This document shows positions 5,431-5,438 of a stretch of DNA of 5,438 nt, in pieces. Position numbers and translations under genes: made by a program. Under the pieces are notes generated by a model. The model saw nothing but the letters and a program-made list of their open reading frames with translations, made no database searches and was not told the origin of the DNA. Origin of the DNA: Halarsenatibacter sp964462585 (GTDB lineage: Bacteria > Bacillota > Halanaerobiia > Halanaerobiales > Halarsenatibacteraceae); assembly GCA_964462585.1 (NCBI GenBank), contig CAYXAK010000106.1, positions 1-5,438 of the forward strand, in the 5' to 3' direction. Position 1 is the stretch's first letter. The number at the start of each line of letters is the position of its first letter.

Positions 5431-5438
5431 TGAAGTAT

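Noticed and set aside
1..5438. CRISPR array, insertion sequence, tRNA or rRNA
   Set aside because: I saw no repeated spacers, no transposase or terminal inverted repeats around a gene, and no tRNA-like cloverleaf or rRNA sequence.

Overview
The window looks like a chromosomal segment from an anaerobic, selenium-using bacterium. Strong AGGAGG-type ribosome binding sites, short gaps between co-directional genes and the gene content point to a Bacillota-like organism. The proteins are acidic: the TIM-type protein has about 35 Asp/Glu against 18 Lys/Arg by hand count. That fits a salt-adapted lineage such as Halanaerobiales, but the taxonomic placement is inference only. UGA is an ordinary stop codon for three genes here, yet is read through in selD, so the genome should also encode SelA, SelB and tRNA-Sec.

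Region 1-3683 is a tight run of four + strand genes with gaps of 41, 38 and 32 bases. In order they are: the 3' part of a class V aminotransferase/cysteine desulfurase-family enzyme; selD (selenophosphate synthetase), itself a selenoprotein with an in-frame UGA at codon 17 and a candidate SECIS hairpin just downstream; a short-chain dehydrogenase/reductase-like protein that lacks the catalytic Tyr and Lys; and a short, archaeal-type triosephosphate isomerase that keeps all its catalytic residues. The first two make a sensible selenium module, with a PLP enzyme mobilising sulfur or selenium from cysteine or selenocysteine and SelD making selenophosphate. The last two are not known selenium genes, and their reason for being in the cluster is unclear.

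Region 3684-4033 (350 bases) is a non-coding, AT-richer gap. It holds a good intrinsic terminator (3792-3818) for the upstream cluster, a plausible extended -10 promoter (3884-3912) for the next gene, and a roughly 115-base leader with a possible 13-codon upstream ORF and a long-range stem closing just before the ribosome binding site. A consensus -10 box at 3731 may instead start a small RNA of about 75 bases ending at the terminator.

Region 4034-5356 encodes an M20-family zinc hydrolase of the hydantoinase/carbamoylase (HyuC/AllC) type, with all metal ligands present. Downstream, 5392-5430 forms a near-perfect 15-position hairpin whose T-rich flank lies on the minus-strand exit side, so it probably terminates a converging gene beyond the window or works in both directions.
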